Positions 16,667-26,577 are shown, counted from the first letter of the stretch. The stretch: DNA of 64,000 bases from DATEGZ01 sp035519535 (GCA_035519535.1 DATIWF010000014.1:14301-78300), one strand, 5' to 3'. The notes: generated by a model from the sequence alone, not told the origin. Made by a program: numbers and translations.

Positions 16667-19129
16667 ATGATGGGCGCGAAGTGGGCGTGTGTGATGGCGG
16701 TGGGGTTGGCTGTGGCGGTGACGGCCAGAGCCGCGGCGGATCGTGCGCCGCAGGCCCCGCAGACAACGAGCGGCAAAACGCAGGCGGCCACGGCCGCCGC
16801 GCCCGCCATGGATCCCGACACGCTGGTCCAGTCGGTGTGCGTTGACTGCCACTACGACCAGAACAAGAACAACACCGGCGGCCTCGAGTTCGAGACGTTC
16901 AAGATCGCGGACGTCGCGAAGTATCCGGAGGTCGGCGAGCGCATGGTGCGGAGGCTGCGCGCGGGGATGATGCCGCCGCCGCCGACGCCGCTGCCGGACC
17001 TCGCCAGCTACAACGGGCTCATCAACGCGCTCGAGACGCGGCTCGACGCCGCGGCGGCTGCCAAGCCGAACCCCGGCGGCCGGACGTTCCAGCGGCTCAA
17101 CCGCACGGAGTACGCGAGCGCCATCAAGGACCTGCTCGCGCTCGACGTGAATTCCGGCGACTGGCTGCCGCTCGACTCGATGAGCGCGAACTTCGACAAC
17201 ATCGCCGACGAGCAGATGATCTCGGCGACGCTCATCGAGGCGTACCTGAACGCGGCGGCGGAAATCAGCCGCATGGCCGTGGGCGATCGGACCGCGCCGT
17301 CGGTCGACCGCACCTACACGGCGTCCACCTACGAGTCGCAGCACCCCTGGGACCACCTCGACGGCGCGCCGTACGGCACGCGCGGCGGGATGGTCGTCAC
17401 GCATGTCTTCCCCGCCGACGGCGAGTACGTGTTCGTGCCCGAGTTCATCGGCGGCAACAACTCGCGCTTCGAGGACCTCGACATCTCGATCGACGGCGAG
17501 CGCGTCGCGCTCGTCCGCTACGAGACGCAGCCGTCGGGCAGCGCCGACGGACGCGGCGGCATCCCGATGCCGACCGATCCCGTGAAGGTGCGCGCCGGCG
17601 AGCATGTCGTCTCCGCCGCGTTCGTGCGCCGCTCGGAGGGGCCGTACGAAGATCTGATCCGGCCGCACGACTGGTCGTTCGCGGGCGGCGGGTCGGGCGG
17701 CACGGGCATCACGACGCTGCCCCATCTGCGCCAGCTCTCCATCCGCGGGCCGAAGAACATCACCGGCGTCTCCGACAATCCCAGCCGCCAGAAGATCTTC
17801 ACCTGCCGGCCGACCACCCAGGCCGACGAGCGCACGTGCGCGCGCTCGATCGTGACGAAGCTGGGCACGACGGCGTACCGGCGCCCGATCAACCCGGCCG
17901 AGACCGACGCGCTGATGAAGTTCTACGACTCGGGCGCCGCCAAGGGCGGGTTCGAGAACGGCGTGCGGACGTCGCTCGAAGCGCTGCTCGCCAGCCCGCG
18001 CTTCATCTTCCGCCTCGAGGATCAGCCGGCGAACGTGCACCCGGGCGACGTGTTCAAGATCAGCGACTACGACCTCGCGTCGCGACTGTCGTTCTTCCTG
18101 TGGGGCACGCCGCCCGATCAGGAGCTGCTGACGCTCGCCGGCAAGGGTCAGCTGTCTGTGCCGGCCACGCTCGAGCAGCAGGCGAAGCGCATGCTCGCCG
18201 ATCCGCGGTCGGCCGCGCTCGGCACCCGGTTCGCCGCGCAGTGGCTGCGGCTCCAGGATCTGGACAAGAACCATCCCGACCCGAACTACTACCCGAACTT
18301 CACCGACGAGCTCGCCCAGGACATGAAGACGGAGACCATCACCTTCTTCAACGAGCTCGTGCGCCAGGACAAGAGCGCGCTCGACCTCTACCGGGCCGAC
18401 TACAGCTACATGAACGAGGACCTGGCGCGGCACTACGGGATCGCGGGCATCGCCGGCGAGGAATTCCGCAAGGTCAGCTATCCGGACAGCACGCGCCGCG
18501 GCCTGCTCGGTCAGGGCTCGGTCCTGGTGCAGACGTCGCTCGCCAACCGGACGTCGCCGGTGCTGCGGGGCAAGTGGGTGATGGAGGTGCTGCTCGGCAC
18601 GCCGCCCCCGCCGCCGCCGGCCAACGTGCCGCCGCTCGACAGCACGTCGGAGTCGAAGAACGGCCGGACGCTGACGACCCGGGAGCGCATGGAGATGCAC
18701 CGGGCGAACCCGACCTGCGCCTCCTGCCACCGGTTCATGGACCCGATTGGGCTTGCGCTCGATAACTTCGATGTGACCGGCAAGTGGCGCCTGCACGAGA
18801 ACGGCAGCCCGCTCGACACGCACGGGACGTTCTACGACGGGTCGCCCGTGTCGTCGCCGGCCGAGCTCTCGGCGCTCCTCCTGAAGCGCCCGGCGCCGCT
18901 CGTGCGGACGCTGACGGAAAATCTCATGGCGTTCGCGTTGGGCCGGCGCGTCGAGTACTTCGATCAGCCGACCGTCCGCGCGATTGCCGCGGCCGCGGAA
19001 AAGAACGACTACCACATGTCTTCGTTCATCCTGGGCGTCGTCAAGAGCGACGCATTTCGCATGAAGCGCGCGGAACCCGTCACGGCACCCGCCGGGAAGT
19101 CCGCAGGCGGCCAAGACCGCCACAACTGA
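16667..19129 (+). CDS. DUF1592-type c-type cytochrome
   Basis: An 820-residue exported multi-domain protein of the Planctomycete-cytochrome (PSD/DUF1587-1595-1592-1588-1585) type. A signal peptide (1-24) is followed by a heme c motif CVDCH (58-62), the DUF1587 segment FQRLNRTEYASAIKDLL, carbohydrate-binding-like beta repeats, the DUF1592 segment SRLSFFLWGTPPDQELL, DUF1588 with NRTSPVLRGKWVMEVLLG, a second CASCH motif in NPTCASCHRFMDPIGLAL, and the DUF1585 end. The family is thought to act in envelope oxidation but its substrate is unproven. The start could be either of two adjacent ATGs (16667 or 16670). It is followed 18 bases later by its usual partner, the DUF1552 gene. Confidence 0.92.
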   Translation: MMGAKWACVMAVGLAVAVTARAAADRAPQAPQTTSGKTQAATAAAPAMDPDTLVQSVCVDCHYDQNKNNTGGLEFETFKIADVAKYPEVGERMVRRLRAGMMPPPPTPLPDLASYNGLINALETRLDAAAAAKPNPGGRTFQRLNRTEYASAIKDLLALDVNSGDWLPLDSMSANFDNIADEQMISATLIEAYLNAAAEISRMAVGDRTAPSVDRTYTASTYESQHPWDHLDGAPYGTRGGMVVTHVFPADGEYVFVPEFIGGNNSRFEDLDISIDGERVALVRYETQPSGSADGRGGIPMPTDPVKVRAGEHVVSAAFVRRSEGPYEDLIRPHDWSFAGGGSGGTGITTLPHLRQLSIRGPKNITGVSDNPSRQKIFTCRPTTQADERTCARSIVTKLGTTAYRRPINPAETDALMKFYDSGAAKGGFENGVRTSLEALLASPRFIFRLEDQPANVHPGDVFKISDYDLASRLSFFLWGTPPDQELLTLAGKGQLSVPATLEQQAKRMLADPRSAALGTRFAAQWLRLQDLDKNHPDPNYYPNFTDELAQDMKTETITFFNELVRQDKSALDLYRADYSYMNEDLARHYGIAGIAGEEFRKVSYPDSTRRGLLGQGSVLVQTSLANRTSPVLRGKWVMEVLLGTPPPPPPANVPPLDSTSESKNGRTLTTRERMEMHRANPTCASCHRFMDPIGLALDNFDVTGKWRLHENGSPLDTHGTFYDGSPVSSPAELSALLLKRPAPLVRTLTENLMAFALGRRVEYFDQPTVRAIAAAAEKNDYHMSSFILGVVKSDAFRMKRAEPVTAPAGKSAGGQDRHN

Positions 19130-19147
19130 GCTGAGGAGATCACGCCG

Positions 19148-20533
19148 ATGCCGTTCCTGACTGGCACTCATATTCCTCGTCGCACCTTCCTGCAGGGGAT
19201 GGGCGTCACCGTGGCGCTGCCGTTCCTCGACGCCATGGTGCCCGCCGGACTGGGCCGCAGCACGAAGGCCGAGCCGTCCGCGACCCGCCTCGTGTGCATC
19301 GAGGAGGTGCACGGCCAGGCCGGCTGCACCAAGATCGGCGAGGCGAAGTTCCTCTTCGCGCCGGAGACGACCGGGCGGGACTTCAAGCTGGTGCCCGACA
19401 ACCCGTTCAGCACCGTCGACGCGTACCGCGAGTACATGACGATGGTCAGCAACACCGACGTGCGCATGGCGGAGGCGTTCACGGCGCCGGAGATCGGCGG
19501 CGACCACTTCCGCTCGAGCGCGGTGTTCCTGACGCAGTCGCACCCGAAGCAGACGCAGGGCTCCGACATCTGGGCCGGCACGTCGCTCGACCAGATGTAC
19601 GCGAAGCGGTTCGGTCAGACGACGCCGATGCCGTCGATGCAGTTCTGCATCGAGAACCTCGACCAGGCGGGCGGCTGCACCTACAACTACTCGTGCGCCT
19701 ACACGGACTCGATCAGCTGGGCGTCGCCGAACGAGCCGCTGCCGATGATCCGCGATCCGCGCGTGGCGTTCGACATGCTGTTCGGCGCGGGCGGCACGCC
19801 CGAGGCGCGCGCCGCGCGGCTGCAGACGCGCCGCGGCATCCTCGACTGGATCAACGCCGAGGTGAAGAGCATCAGCACCGGGCTCGGCCCGACCGACCGC
19901 GCGCGCCTGGACCGGTACCTCACGGACATCCAGGAGCTCGAGCGGCGCATCAAGATGATCGAGGCGCGCAACACGAGCGGCGAATCGCGCGAGCTGCCCG
20001 ACGCGCCGGCGGGCGTGCCCGACTCCTTCTCCGAGCACATGCGGCTGATGTTCGACCTGCAGGTGCTGGCGCTCCAGGCCGACATGACGCGCGTCATCGC
20101 GTTCAAGACCGGCCGCGACGCGCAGAACCGCGTGTTCCCGGAGAGCGGCTCGAGTCAGCCGTTCCACCCGGCGTCGCACCACGGCGATACCGAGCCGCGC
20201 ATCATGGAGTTCAACAAGATCTGCCATTACCGCGTCAGCCAGATGGCGTACTTCCTCGACAAGATGAAGAACACCATGGACGGCGAGCAGTCGCTGCTCG
20301 ACAAGACGATGATCATCTGGGGCTCGCCGATGGCCAACTCGAACGTCCACAACCATCGCCGCTGCCCGCTCGTGCTGTTCGGCCACGCCAACGGCCAGCT
20401 GAAGGGCGGCGTGCACCTCAAGGCGGCCGACGACACGCCGATGGCGAACGTGATGCTCACGCTGATGCACCGGCTGGGCATGGACGACATCAAGACGTTC
20501 GGCGACAGCACGGGCGAGTTCTCACTCGCCTAA
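19148..20533 (+). CDS. DUF1552 protein, twin-arginine-type signal
   Basis: A 461-residue DUF1552 protein. IPRRTFLQGMGVTVALPF at the N-terminus resembles a Tat signal (RRTFL plus a hydrophobic run), so it would be exported folded. Family marks include DAMVPAG, GGDHFRSSAVFLTQ, STGLGPTDRARLDRYL, DIQELERRI, PASHHGD and IIWGSPMANSNVHN. The late segments resemble sulfatase/DUF1501-like folds, but no metal site is certain. It is always found next to DUF1592 cytochromes in acidobacteria, planctomycetes and verrucomicrobia, as here, and GAGGAG precedes the start. Confidence 0.92.
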   Translation: MPFLTGTHIPRRTFLQGMGVTVALPFLDAMVPAGLGRSTKAEPSATRLVCIEEVHGQAGCTKIGEAKFLFAPETTGRDFKLVPDNPFSTVDAYREYMTMVSNTDVRMAEAFTAPEIGGDHFRSSAVFLTQSHPKQTQGSDIWAGTSLDQMYAKRFGQTTPMPSMQFCIENLDQAGGCTYNYSCAYTDSISWASPNEPLPMIRDPRVAFDMLFGAGGTPEARAARLQTRRGILDWINAEVKSISTGLGPTDRARLDRYLTDIQELERRIKMIEARNTSGESRELPDAPAGVPDSFSEHMRLMFDLQVLALQADMTRVIAFKTGRDAQNRVFPESGSSQPFHPASHHGDTEPRIMEFNKICHYRVSQMAYFLDKMKNTMDGEQSLLDKTMIIWGSPMANSNVHNHRRCPLVLFGHANGQLKGGVHLKAADDTPMANVMLTLMHRLGMDDIKTFGDSTGEFSLA

Positions 20534-20547
20534 TCACGGAGAGGCGT

Positions 20548-22611
20548 ATGACGAAGGTTCGCCGGGTCGGTCTGTATCTTCTCAGCGCGTGGGTCGTGGC
20601 GGTCGCGGGGACGTCCGCGCAGGGCCCCGTCGCGTCGCCGGTGGCGGACGCCGCGAGCCATGGCGATCTCAACGCCGTGCGCGCGCTGCTGAAGCAGGGC
20701 GCCGACGTCAACACGCCGCGTCCGGACGGCATGACGGCGCTCCACTGGGCCGCCGAGCGCGGCGACGCCGCGATGGCCGAGATGCTGCTCTACGCCGGCG
20801 CGAACGTCACGGCCGGCACGCGCATCGGTCAGTACACGCCGCTCCACCTCGCCAGCCGGAACGGCAGCACCGCGGTCATCCGCGCGTTGCTCGCCGCCGG
20901 GGCGAGCCCGGACGTGCGCACATCGACGAGCGGCGTGACGCCGCTGCACCTGGCCGCGGAATCGGGCAGCGTCGGCGCCGTGACCGCGCTCATCGAGAAA
21001 GGCGCGGACGTGAACGCGAAGGAATCCGAGTGGGATCAGACGCCGCTCATCTTCGCGACCGAGTCGAACCGCACCGACGTCATCAAGGTGCTGATCCAGC
21101 ACGGCGCGAAAGTCGACGCGCGAACGAAGTCCGTCGACCTTCAGAAACAGAGCGCCGCCGATCGGCAGGCGGCCGCCCTCCAGCGCCAGATCCTCGCGGC
21201 GTCGGTGCCGAAGGGCCAGACGCCCACGCCGACGCAGATGCAGACGGCGATCGAGGCGATGCGTGAGTTCTACACGACCGGCAAGGCGCCCGAGCCCACG
21301 GCGGCGGCGGGCGCGGGCGCCGGCGGCGGCCGAGGCGGCCGTGGCGCCGGCGGAGCGGGCGCGGCCCCGACCGCCGCGCCGGTGATGGACCCGAATACGC
21401 TGGGCTCGGCCGGGCTCGATCAGACGCCGGCCGCGGGCCAGGGCGGCGCCCAGGCCGCAATCGACCGGCTCAATCAGGACGGGCCGGCGCCGCAGATCTC
21501 CGCGAAGGGCGGATTGACGGCGCTGCACCACGCCGTGCGTCAGGGCTATGTCGAGTCCACGCGCGTGCTGCTCGACGCCGGCGCGGACGTCAACGAGAAG
21601 ACGGGCGACGGCCACACGCCGCTCCTCGTCGCGCTCATCAACGGCCAGTTCGACGTCGCGATGGAGCTCATCAACCGCGGCGCCGACGTGAACATCGCCT
21701 CCGACAGCCACGGTGTGACGCCGCTCTGGGCGGCCGTCAACGCGATGTGGCAGCCGCGCACGCGCTTCCCGCAGCCGCAGGAGATGGAGCGGCAGCAGGC
21801 GACCTACCTCGACGTCATGAAGGCGCTGCTCGATAAGGGCGCGGACGTCAACGCGCGCATCCGCGTGCATCCCTGGTACATGGTCTACACCGACTGCGGC
21901 AACGCGAACTGCGGTCTGACGAACGCCGCGGGCTCCACGGCGTTCTGGCGCGCGGCGTACGCGACCGACGTCGACGCGATGCGCCTGCTCGTGAAGTACG
22001 GCGCCGACCCGAACATCCCGACGCTCAATGCCGCACGCGGCGGCGGGCGCGGATTCGGCGGCGGTGCGGGTGGACGCGGCGGCGGTGGTGGCGGCGCAGC
22101 GGCAGCTGGACGCGGCGGCGGCGCAGGCGGCCGTGGCGCGGGCCCGGTGACCGACGGCGCGGTGCCGCCCGATCAGGCGCCGCTCCCGGCCGGCGGCGAT
22201 CAGTCCGGTCTGCCTCCGGTGCCGGCGGGCGGCCCGGGCACGTGGCCGATCGACGCGGCGTCGGGCTCCGAGTACGGCGAGGGCTTCGCGGGCAACGCGC
22301 ACCGGCACGCGCCGGACGCGTGGGTCGCCGCGGTCAAGTATCTCGTCGAGGAGCTGGGCGCGGACGTCAACGCGCGCGACGCGCAGGGCTACACGCCGCT
22401 CCACAACGCGGCGGCGCGCGGCGACAACGATCTCATCAAGTACCTGGTGTCCAAGGGCGCCGACGTCAAGGCCGTCAGCCGCCGCGGTCAGACGACGGCC
22501 GACATGGCGAACGGGCCGGTCTCACGCATCTCGCCGTACCCGGACACGATTGCGCTGCTCGAGAGCCTGGGATCGAAGAACAACCATCGGTGCCAGTCGT
22601 GCGTGCCGTAG
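20548..22611 (+). CDS. Exported ankyrin-repeat protein with Gly-rich linkers
   Basis: A 687-residue secreted protein. A signal peptide (about 1-24) leads into ankyrin repeats: GDLNAVRALLKQGADVN, GMTALHWAAERGD, QYTPLHLASRNGS, GVTPLHLAAESGS and further sets after each linker. Two Gly/Ala/Arg-rich stretches (about residues 250-272 and 494-535) split the repeats into three blocks, and the last block ends GYTPLHNAAARGDNDLIKYL. The final residues are HRCQSCVP, a C-x2-C that is not a heme motif. It lies 14 bases after the DUF1552 gene with GGAGAGG before the start, so it belongs to the same operon and probably binds those proteins. Confidence 0.88.
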   Translation: MTKVRRVGLYLLSAWVVAVAGTSAQGPVASPVADAASHGDLNAVRALLKQGADVNTPRPDGMTALHWAAERGDAAMAEMLLYAGANVTAGTRIGQYTPLHLASRNGSTAVIRALLAAGASPDVRTSTSGVTPLHLAAESGSVGAVTALIEKGADVNAKESEWDQTPLIFATESNRTDVIKVLIQHGAKVDARTKSVDLQKQSAADRQAAALQRQILAASVPKGQTPTPTQMQTAIEAMREFYTTGKAPEPTAAAGAGAGGGRGGRGAGGAGAAPTAAPVMDPNTLGSAGLDQTPAAGQGGAQAAIDRLNQDGPAPQISAKGGLTALHHAVRQGYVESTRVLLDAGADVNEKTGDGHTPLLVALINGQFDVAMELINRGADVNIASDSHGVTPLWAAVNAMWQPRTRFPQPQEMERQQATYLDVMKALLDKGADVNARIRVHPWYMVYTDCGNANCGLTNAAGSTAFWRAAYATDVDAMRLLVKYGADPNIPTLNAARGGGRGFGGGAGGRGGGGGGAAAAGRGGGAGGRGAGPVTDGAVPPDQAPLPAGGDQSGLPPVPAGGPGTWPIDAASGSEYGEGFAGNAHRHAPDAWVAAVKYLVEELGADVNARDAQGYTPLHNAAARGDNDLIKYLVSKGADVKAVSRRGQTTADMANGPVSRISPYPDTIALLESLGSKNNHRCQSCVP

Positions 22612-22631
22612 CGGGCGCTGGCGCTCGTCAA

Positions 22632-22645
22632 GTTGGAAGTTAGAA
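22632..22645. repeat. Heptad repeat pair GTTGGAA/GTTAGAA
   Basis: Two abutting heptamers, GTTGGAA and GTTAGAA, followed by GCC, lie between the ankyrin gene and the convergent cytochrome gene. The same series recurs on the minus strand at 55807-55834 (GTTGGAA, GTGAGAA, GCCAGAA). Confidence 0.55.
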
Positions 22646-22648
22646 GCC

Positions 22649-23503
22649 TCATCCCTTGACGCGATACGTCCCGTCGTCCATCCGCTCCCGGTGCGCCGTG
22701 TGGCACTGGCCGCAGAGCCCGTTCAGCGTCGTCGCGGCCGCCTTCGCGTCGTCCCACTTGCCGGCGGTGGCGGCCATGCCGATGGTGTCGGTGAGCTTCT
22801 GCGCCTCGGTGGCCCAGCCGATGGCGTCGGCCGTGTTGCGCTTCGTGAAGAACGTCTGCACCTCGCCGAAGTAGCCCTTCAGTTCCTTCGCCTTTTCCAG
22901 CGCCGTGTTCGTCGTGGAGGAATCGAGGCTCTGGCGCAGCGCCGTGAAGCCGGGGCTCACCTGCTTCATCAGCTTGTCGAGCGCCTCCTCTTCGGGCGTG
23001 GGCGGCACGATCGGCTTCTTCGCGAGATCGGTGTTGGCGGCGTTGATGACCGCCGTCGCGAAGACGGCCGGCTGGCCCTTGTACTTCTCGATGACGTCAG
23101 GCGGCAGATCGAGGGTGTAGCCCCGCAACCGCCGCGCGACTTCCGCCGGGTCGAAGCGCACGGCCTCGCCCACGACGGTGACGTACGCGTTCGTCTCCGG
23201 CGCCGTCTGGAGGTTGGGTGCGATCACGAGCAGGTCTTTCTGCATCGGCGTCTTCCCCTGGACCACCGTGAACGTCGTGCGCGTGAGGGTCTGTTCGACC
23301 GTGCCCAGGAGCGACACCTGCTGACCGACGTACAGCTCGGGATGCGAGACCAGCGAGCTGGCGGTCGTCGGCACGATGGGCGGCCCGGCCGCGCCGCCGC
23401 CCCCGCCGCGCTGGGCGCGCGCGACAACGGACGCAACCAGCACGCACGCCGCGACGCCGAGGACGACGCCGACTCCCCGATTGGTGGTTCGTGAACTCGA
23501 CAT
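22649..23503 (-). CDS. Exported c-type cytochrome-like protein
   Basis: A 284-residue protein with an N-terminal export segment (about residues 9-30, ending ARAQ) and a Gly-rich start to the mature part. The middle region, VGQQVSLLGTVEQTLTRTTF and VTVVGEAVRFDP, looks like an OB-type beta domain. The C-terminal 100 residues are helical and end with a single heme c site, LCGQCHTAHRER, in a position like cytochrome c'. It may receive electrons from the DUF1592 cytochrome encoded convergently. The ATG at 23503 is preferred over an upstream TTG because GGAGG precedes it at good spacing. Confidence 0.8.
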   Translation of the reverse strand: MSSSRTTNRGVGVVLGVAACVLVASVVARAQRGGGGGAAGPPIVPTTASSLVSHPELYVGQQVSLLGTVEQTLTRTTFTVVQGKTPMQKDLLVIAPNLQTAPETNAYVTVVGEAVRFDPAEVARRLRGYTLDLPPDVIEKYKGQPAVFATAVINAANTDLAKKPIVPPTPEEEALDKLMKQVSPGFTALRQSLDSSTTNTALEKAKELKGYFGEVQTFFTKRNTADAIGWATEAQKLTDTIGMAATAGKWDDAKAAATTLNGLCGQCHTAHRERMDDGTYRVKG

Positions 23504-23522
23504 GGTCAACCTCCGGAATGCG

Positions 23523-23960
23523 CTACTTGCCGGTCGCCTTGAGCGTCAGCGCGATCTTCCGCACGTCATCGGCCGTCCCGCTCTGATACGTGACCTCCGC
23601 AATGCAGTACTTGCCGGCCGCGCCCGGAATCGCCCGATAGACGTCCGGCGTCCCGGTGACGGATTTCCCCTGCATCTCGAACTCGGTCGCGGAGTCCTTC
23701 GTGACTTTGCTTTCCTTGTACACGGTCTGGGCGGTCTTCTTGAGCTCGTCGAACGAATCGATCATCTTGGGAGAGCTGACCACGATCGTGAGGCTCTTGT
23801 CGGCGGAGTTGGCCGTGCTTGGCAGCGAGCCGGCGATCCAGCTGGCCGGCACCGTAGCCTGGCACGCGCCGTCGGACGACTTCACCACCTTGCCGGCTTG
23901 CGCGGCCACGACCGCGGCCGCCACCACAACTAACCCTGCCATCCAAGCTGTCCGTCTCAT
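23523..23960 (-). CDS. Small secreted protein of unknown function
   Basis: A 145-residue protein with a clear signal peptide (about residues 1-21) and a compact mature domain: SSDGACQATVPASW, SLTIVVSSPKMIDSFDEL, KVTKDSATEFEMQGK, DVYRAIPGAAGKYCIAEVTY. The last part, with alternating strands and two Cys that may pair, recalls PsbP/DUF1795-like folds, but I cannot place it firmly. It lies 19 bases upstream of the cytochrome gene on the same strand, so the two probably share a transcript. GAGGA lies 9 bases before the chosen ATG. Confidence 0.7.
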   Translation of the reverse strand: MRRTAWMAGLVVVAAAVVAAQAGKVVKSSDGACQATVPASWIAGSLPSTANSADKSLTIVVSSPKMIDSFDELKKTAQTVYKESKVTKDSATEFEMQGKSVTGTPDVYRAIPGAAGKYCIAEVTYQSGTADDVRKIALTLKATGK

Positions 23961-24141
23961 CCCGATGTGTCCTCTTGCGGGCAATTGTAGAGCAGAACCC
24001 TGCTTGACCCGCCACTCAATGAGCCCGAGCTTCCGCCAGTCGGTGTCCCGGGCCAGGGGCACGCAACGATAAGCGGAAGACGGCGCGCCCGCATGATCGA
24101 CCTCCTCCGAACAGGGCCCTACGCTACCATGGCGTCAGCCC

Positions 24142-26535
24142 ATGATCGCTGACATCCGTCTCGCCCTTCGGCTGCTCGCCCGTCGTCCCGGTTTCGCGGC
24201 CGTGACGATCGCGACCCTTGCGCTCGGCATCGGTGCGCCCACCGCGATCTTCTCGGTGGTGGACGCCGTGCTGCTGCGCCCGCTGCCGTATCCAGAGCCC
24301 GATCGCGTCGTGCAGTTCCGCATCGAGGCGCGCGGACCGGCCGGACCGGTCGGCTTCGACGCCTTGCCGGTGGAGACCGCACTCGAATGGGCCGCGGACT
24401 CGACGACGCTGGCCGCGGTGGCGATCTATGACGACCGCGCGCTGACGTTGTCGTCCACGGAAGGGCCGTTCAGGCTCACCGGCATCTCGGCCACGCCGAA
24501 CCTCTTCGATCTGCTGGGCGCGGCGCCGGAGATTGGCCGGACGTTCGACGCGGCAGAACGCGACGCGCACGAGATCGTGCTGAGCCATGCGATGTGGGCG
24601 CGGCATTTCGCGTCGAGCCCCTCGGTGCTCGGCTCGTCCATCACCATGGACGGCGAAGCCTACCGCGTGGTGGGCGTGATGCCCGAGGGATTCGGCTTCC
24701 CCACACCCGAAGCCGCGTTCTGGGTCCCCGTCGTGCTCGAGGTCGGCGGCACGCGCGGCATGGTGCTGCCCGTGGTCGCGCGCCTGCGTCCGGGCGCGAC
24801 GGTCGCCGGCGTCGTGCAGGAAGGCACGGACCGTCTCGCCAGTGCGGGCGGGCCGGGCTTTCCGCAGACGCTCGTCGTGCGGACGCTGCAGGACCAGATG
24901 GTCGGCGGCGTTCGGCGGGTGCTGTGGGTGTTGCTCGCGGCCGTCGGCTTCGTGCTCGTGATCGCGACCGTCAACATCGCGCTGCTGCTGCTCACGCGCG
25001 GCGCGGGCCGCGAGCGCGAGTTCTCGGTGCGGCTCGCGCTCGGGGCGGGACGCGCGCGTCTGGTTCGACAGCTGTTCGTGGAGGGACTCGTGCTCGGCGC
25101 GCTCGGCGGCGTCGCGGGACTGCTGCTGGCGCGGGCGGGGCTCAGCGTCCTGCTGGAGCTCGCGCCCGCGGACATTCCGCGGCTGCAGGGCGCCGCCCTC
25201 AACGGCGAGGTGCTCGCGTTTGCCGTCGTGCTGACCGCCGTCACGAGTCTGATGTTCGGCGTGCTGTCCGCGGGCAGGACGCTCGCGGTCGATCCCATTC
25301 GGGCGCTCGGCGGCGCCGGTGAATCGCGCCTGGCCGCCGTCACGGGATCGCCGCGCCGGCGGCTCCATCTCCTCGCCGCCGGAGAGCTGGCGTTGACCAT
25401 GGTCCTGCTGGTTGGCGCCGGCCTGCTGCTGCGTTCATTCGTCGGTCTCGTGCTCGTCGACCAGGGGTTCGATCCGCACGGAGCGCTCGCGTTCCAGGTG
25501 AACCTGCCGTTGTCGCGCTACCCGACGCCGGCCGCGCGCCTGGCCTTCGACGAGCGCCTGCTCGAGCAGCTGCGGCAGCTGCACGGGGCGCGCGCGATCG
25601 GCCTGACGACCACGATGCCGAATCGCCAGCCGTCGGGCCGGTTTCAGTTCAGCGCGACGGCCATCGCGTCGCCGCCGGATCCCTTCACGACTCCCACCGC
25701 CCAGGTGCACATGGTCAGCGACGGCTTCATCGAGGCGGCCGGCCTGCACCTGCTGACGGGCCGGACGATTCTCGCCAGCGACGGGCCCGGCGCCGAGCCG
25801 GTCGTCGTGATCTCCGAGGAGCTCGCTCGACGCCAGTTCCCGAATCGCGGCGCCGTCGGCAACCTCTTGTACTCAGGCACGGGCAACCGGCGCGTCGTCG
25901 GCGTCGTCTCGGACGTCCGGCCGGCGGCGCCCGGCGCCGATCCAGGGCCGACGGCGTATCTGCCGCTTCGACAGAACACCGAGGTGCTGCAGTGGTACGG
26001 CAGCCCGACGATCGTCGTCCGCGGATCGGATGCGTCGAGCTTCGCCGCGCCGGCGCGCGCGCTCGTGCTGTCGCTCGATTCCCAGATGCCGCCGTTCAAC
26101 GTGCGCAGCCTCGACGAGGAAGTGTCGCAGCTGGTCGCCGGCCCACGGTTCAGCGCCGCGCTCCTGGCGGTGTTCGCGCTCGTGGCGTTGATCATGGCGG
26201 CCGTGGGCGTCTACGGGGTCATGGCGTACGGCGCCGGCCTGCGCACGCGGGAGGTCGGCGTGCGCGTCGCGCTCGGCGCGACGCGGGCGCAGGTCCTGCG
26301 GCTCATGCTCAGGGACGGCCTCGTCGTCGTCTCGGTCGGACTCGTCGCCGGCCTGATCGCGGCGCTCTGGCTGGCCCGCACGTTGACGGGGATGCTGCAC
26401 GAGGTCACGCCCGCGGATCCGATTGCGCTGGTGTCCGTCGCCGTGATTCTCGCGACGGTCGGCATGATGGCGGCGCTCGTGCCCGCCCGCCGCGCGACGC
26501 GCGTCAGCGCGCTGGACGCGCTCAGGAGCGAGTGA
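24142..26535 (+). CDS. ADOP permease 2 (no prefix domain, no PadR)
   Basis: A 797-residue orphan permease. It begins directly with a membrane-entry helix (LALRLLARRPGF, then TLALGIGAPTAIFSVVDAV) and lacks the soluble prefix of ADOPs 1 and 4. A MacB-like periplasmic domain follows, then the first FtsX core (NIALLLLTRGAGREREFSVR, ALGAGRARLVRQLF), a second periplasmic domain, and the C-terminal core (GVYGVMAYGAGLRTREVGVR ... RRATRVSALDALRSE). No PadR or ATPase gene adjoins it. No strong ribosome site is visible at the start. Confidence 0.9.
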   Translation: MIADIRLALRLLARRPGFAAVTIATLALGIGAPTAIFSVVDAVLLRPLPYPEPDRVVQFRIEARGPAGPVGFDALPVETALEWAADSTTLAAVAIYDDRALTLSSTEGPFRLTGISATPNLFDLLGAAPEIGRTFDAAERDAHEIVLSHAMWARHFASSPSVLGSSITMDGEAYRVVGVMPEGFGFPTPEAAFWVPVVLEVGGTRGMVLPVVARLRPGATVAGVVQEGTDRLASAGGPGFPQTLVVRTLQDQMVGGVRRVLWVLLAAVGFVLVIATVNIALLLLTRGAGREREFSVRLALGAGRARLVRQLFVEGLVLGALGGVAGLLLARAGLSVLLELAPADIPRLQGAALNGEVLAFAVVLTAVTSLMFGVLSAGRTLAVDPIRALGGAGESRLAAVTGSPRRRLHLLAAGELALTMVLLVGAGLLLRSFVGLVLVDQGFDPHGALAFQVNLPLSRYPTPAARLAFDERLLEQLRQLHGARAIGLTTTMPNRQPSGRFQFSATAIASPPDPFTTPTAQVHMVSDGFIEAAGLHLLTGRTILASDGPGAEPVVVISEELARRQFPNRGAVGNLLYSGTGNRRVVGVVSDVRPAAPGADPGPTAYLPLRQNTEVLQWYGSPTIVVRGSDASSFAAPARALVLSLDSQMPPFNVRSLDEEVSQLVAGPRFSAALLAVFALVALIMAAVGVYGVMAYGAGLRTREVGVRVALGATRAQVLRLMLRDGLVVVSVGLVAGLIAALWLARTLTGMLHEVTPADPIALVSVAVILATVGMMAALVPARRATRVSALDALRSE

Positions 26536-26577
26536 CGCGGCAGGCCGGCGTGGCCTACGTGGTGAAGAAGACAGGCG

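Noticed and set aside
16658..20470. A very long minus-strand open frame (about 1270 codons)
   Set aside because: It is antisense to the DUF1592 and DUF1552 genes, has low-complexity Arg/Ala/His-rich sequence with no domain, and reflects high GC at third positions of the real genes. The long antisense frame at 13686-16571 was rejected for the same reason.
22596..22611. Heme motif at the end of the ankyrin protein
   Set aside because: CQSCVP lacks the His of CxxCH.
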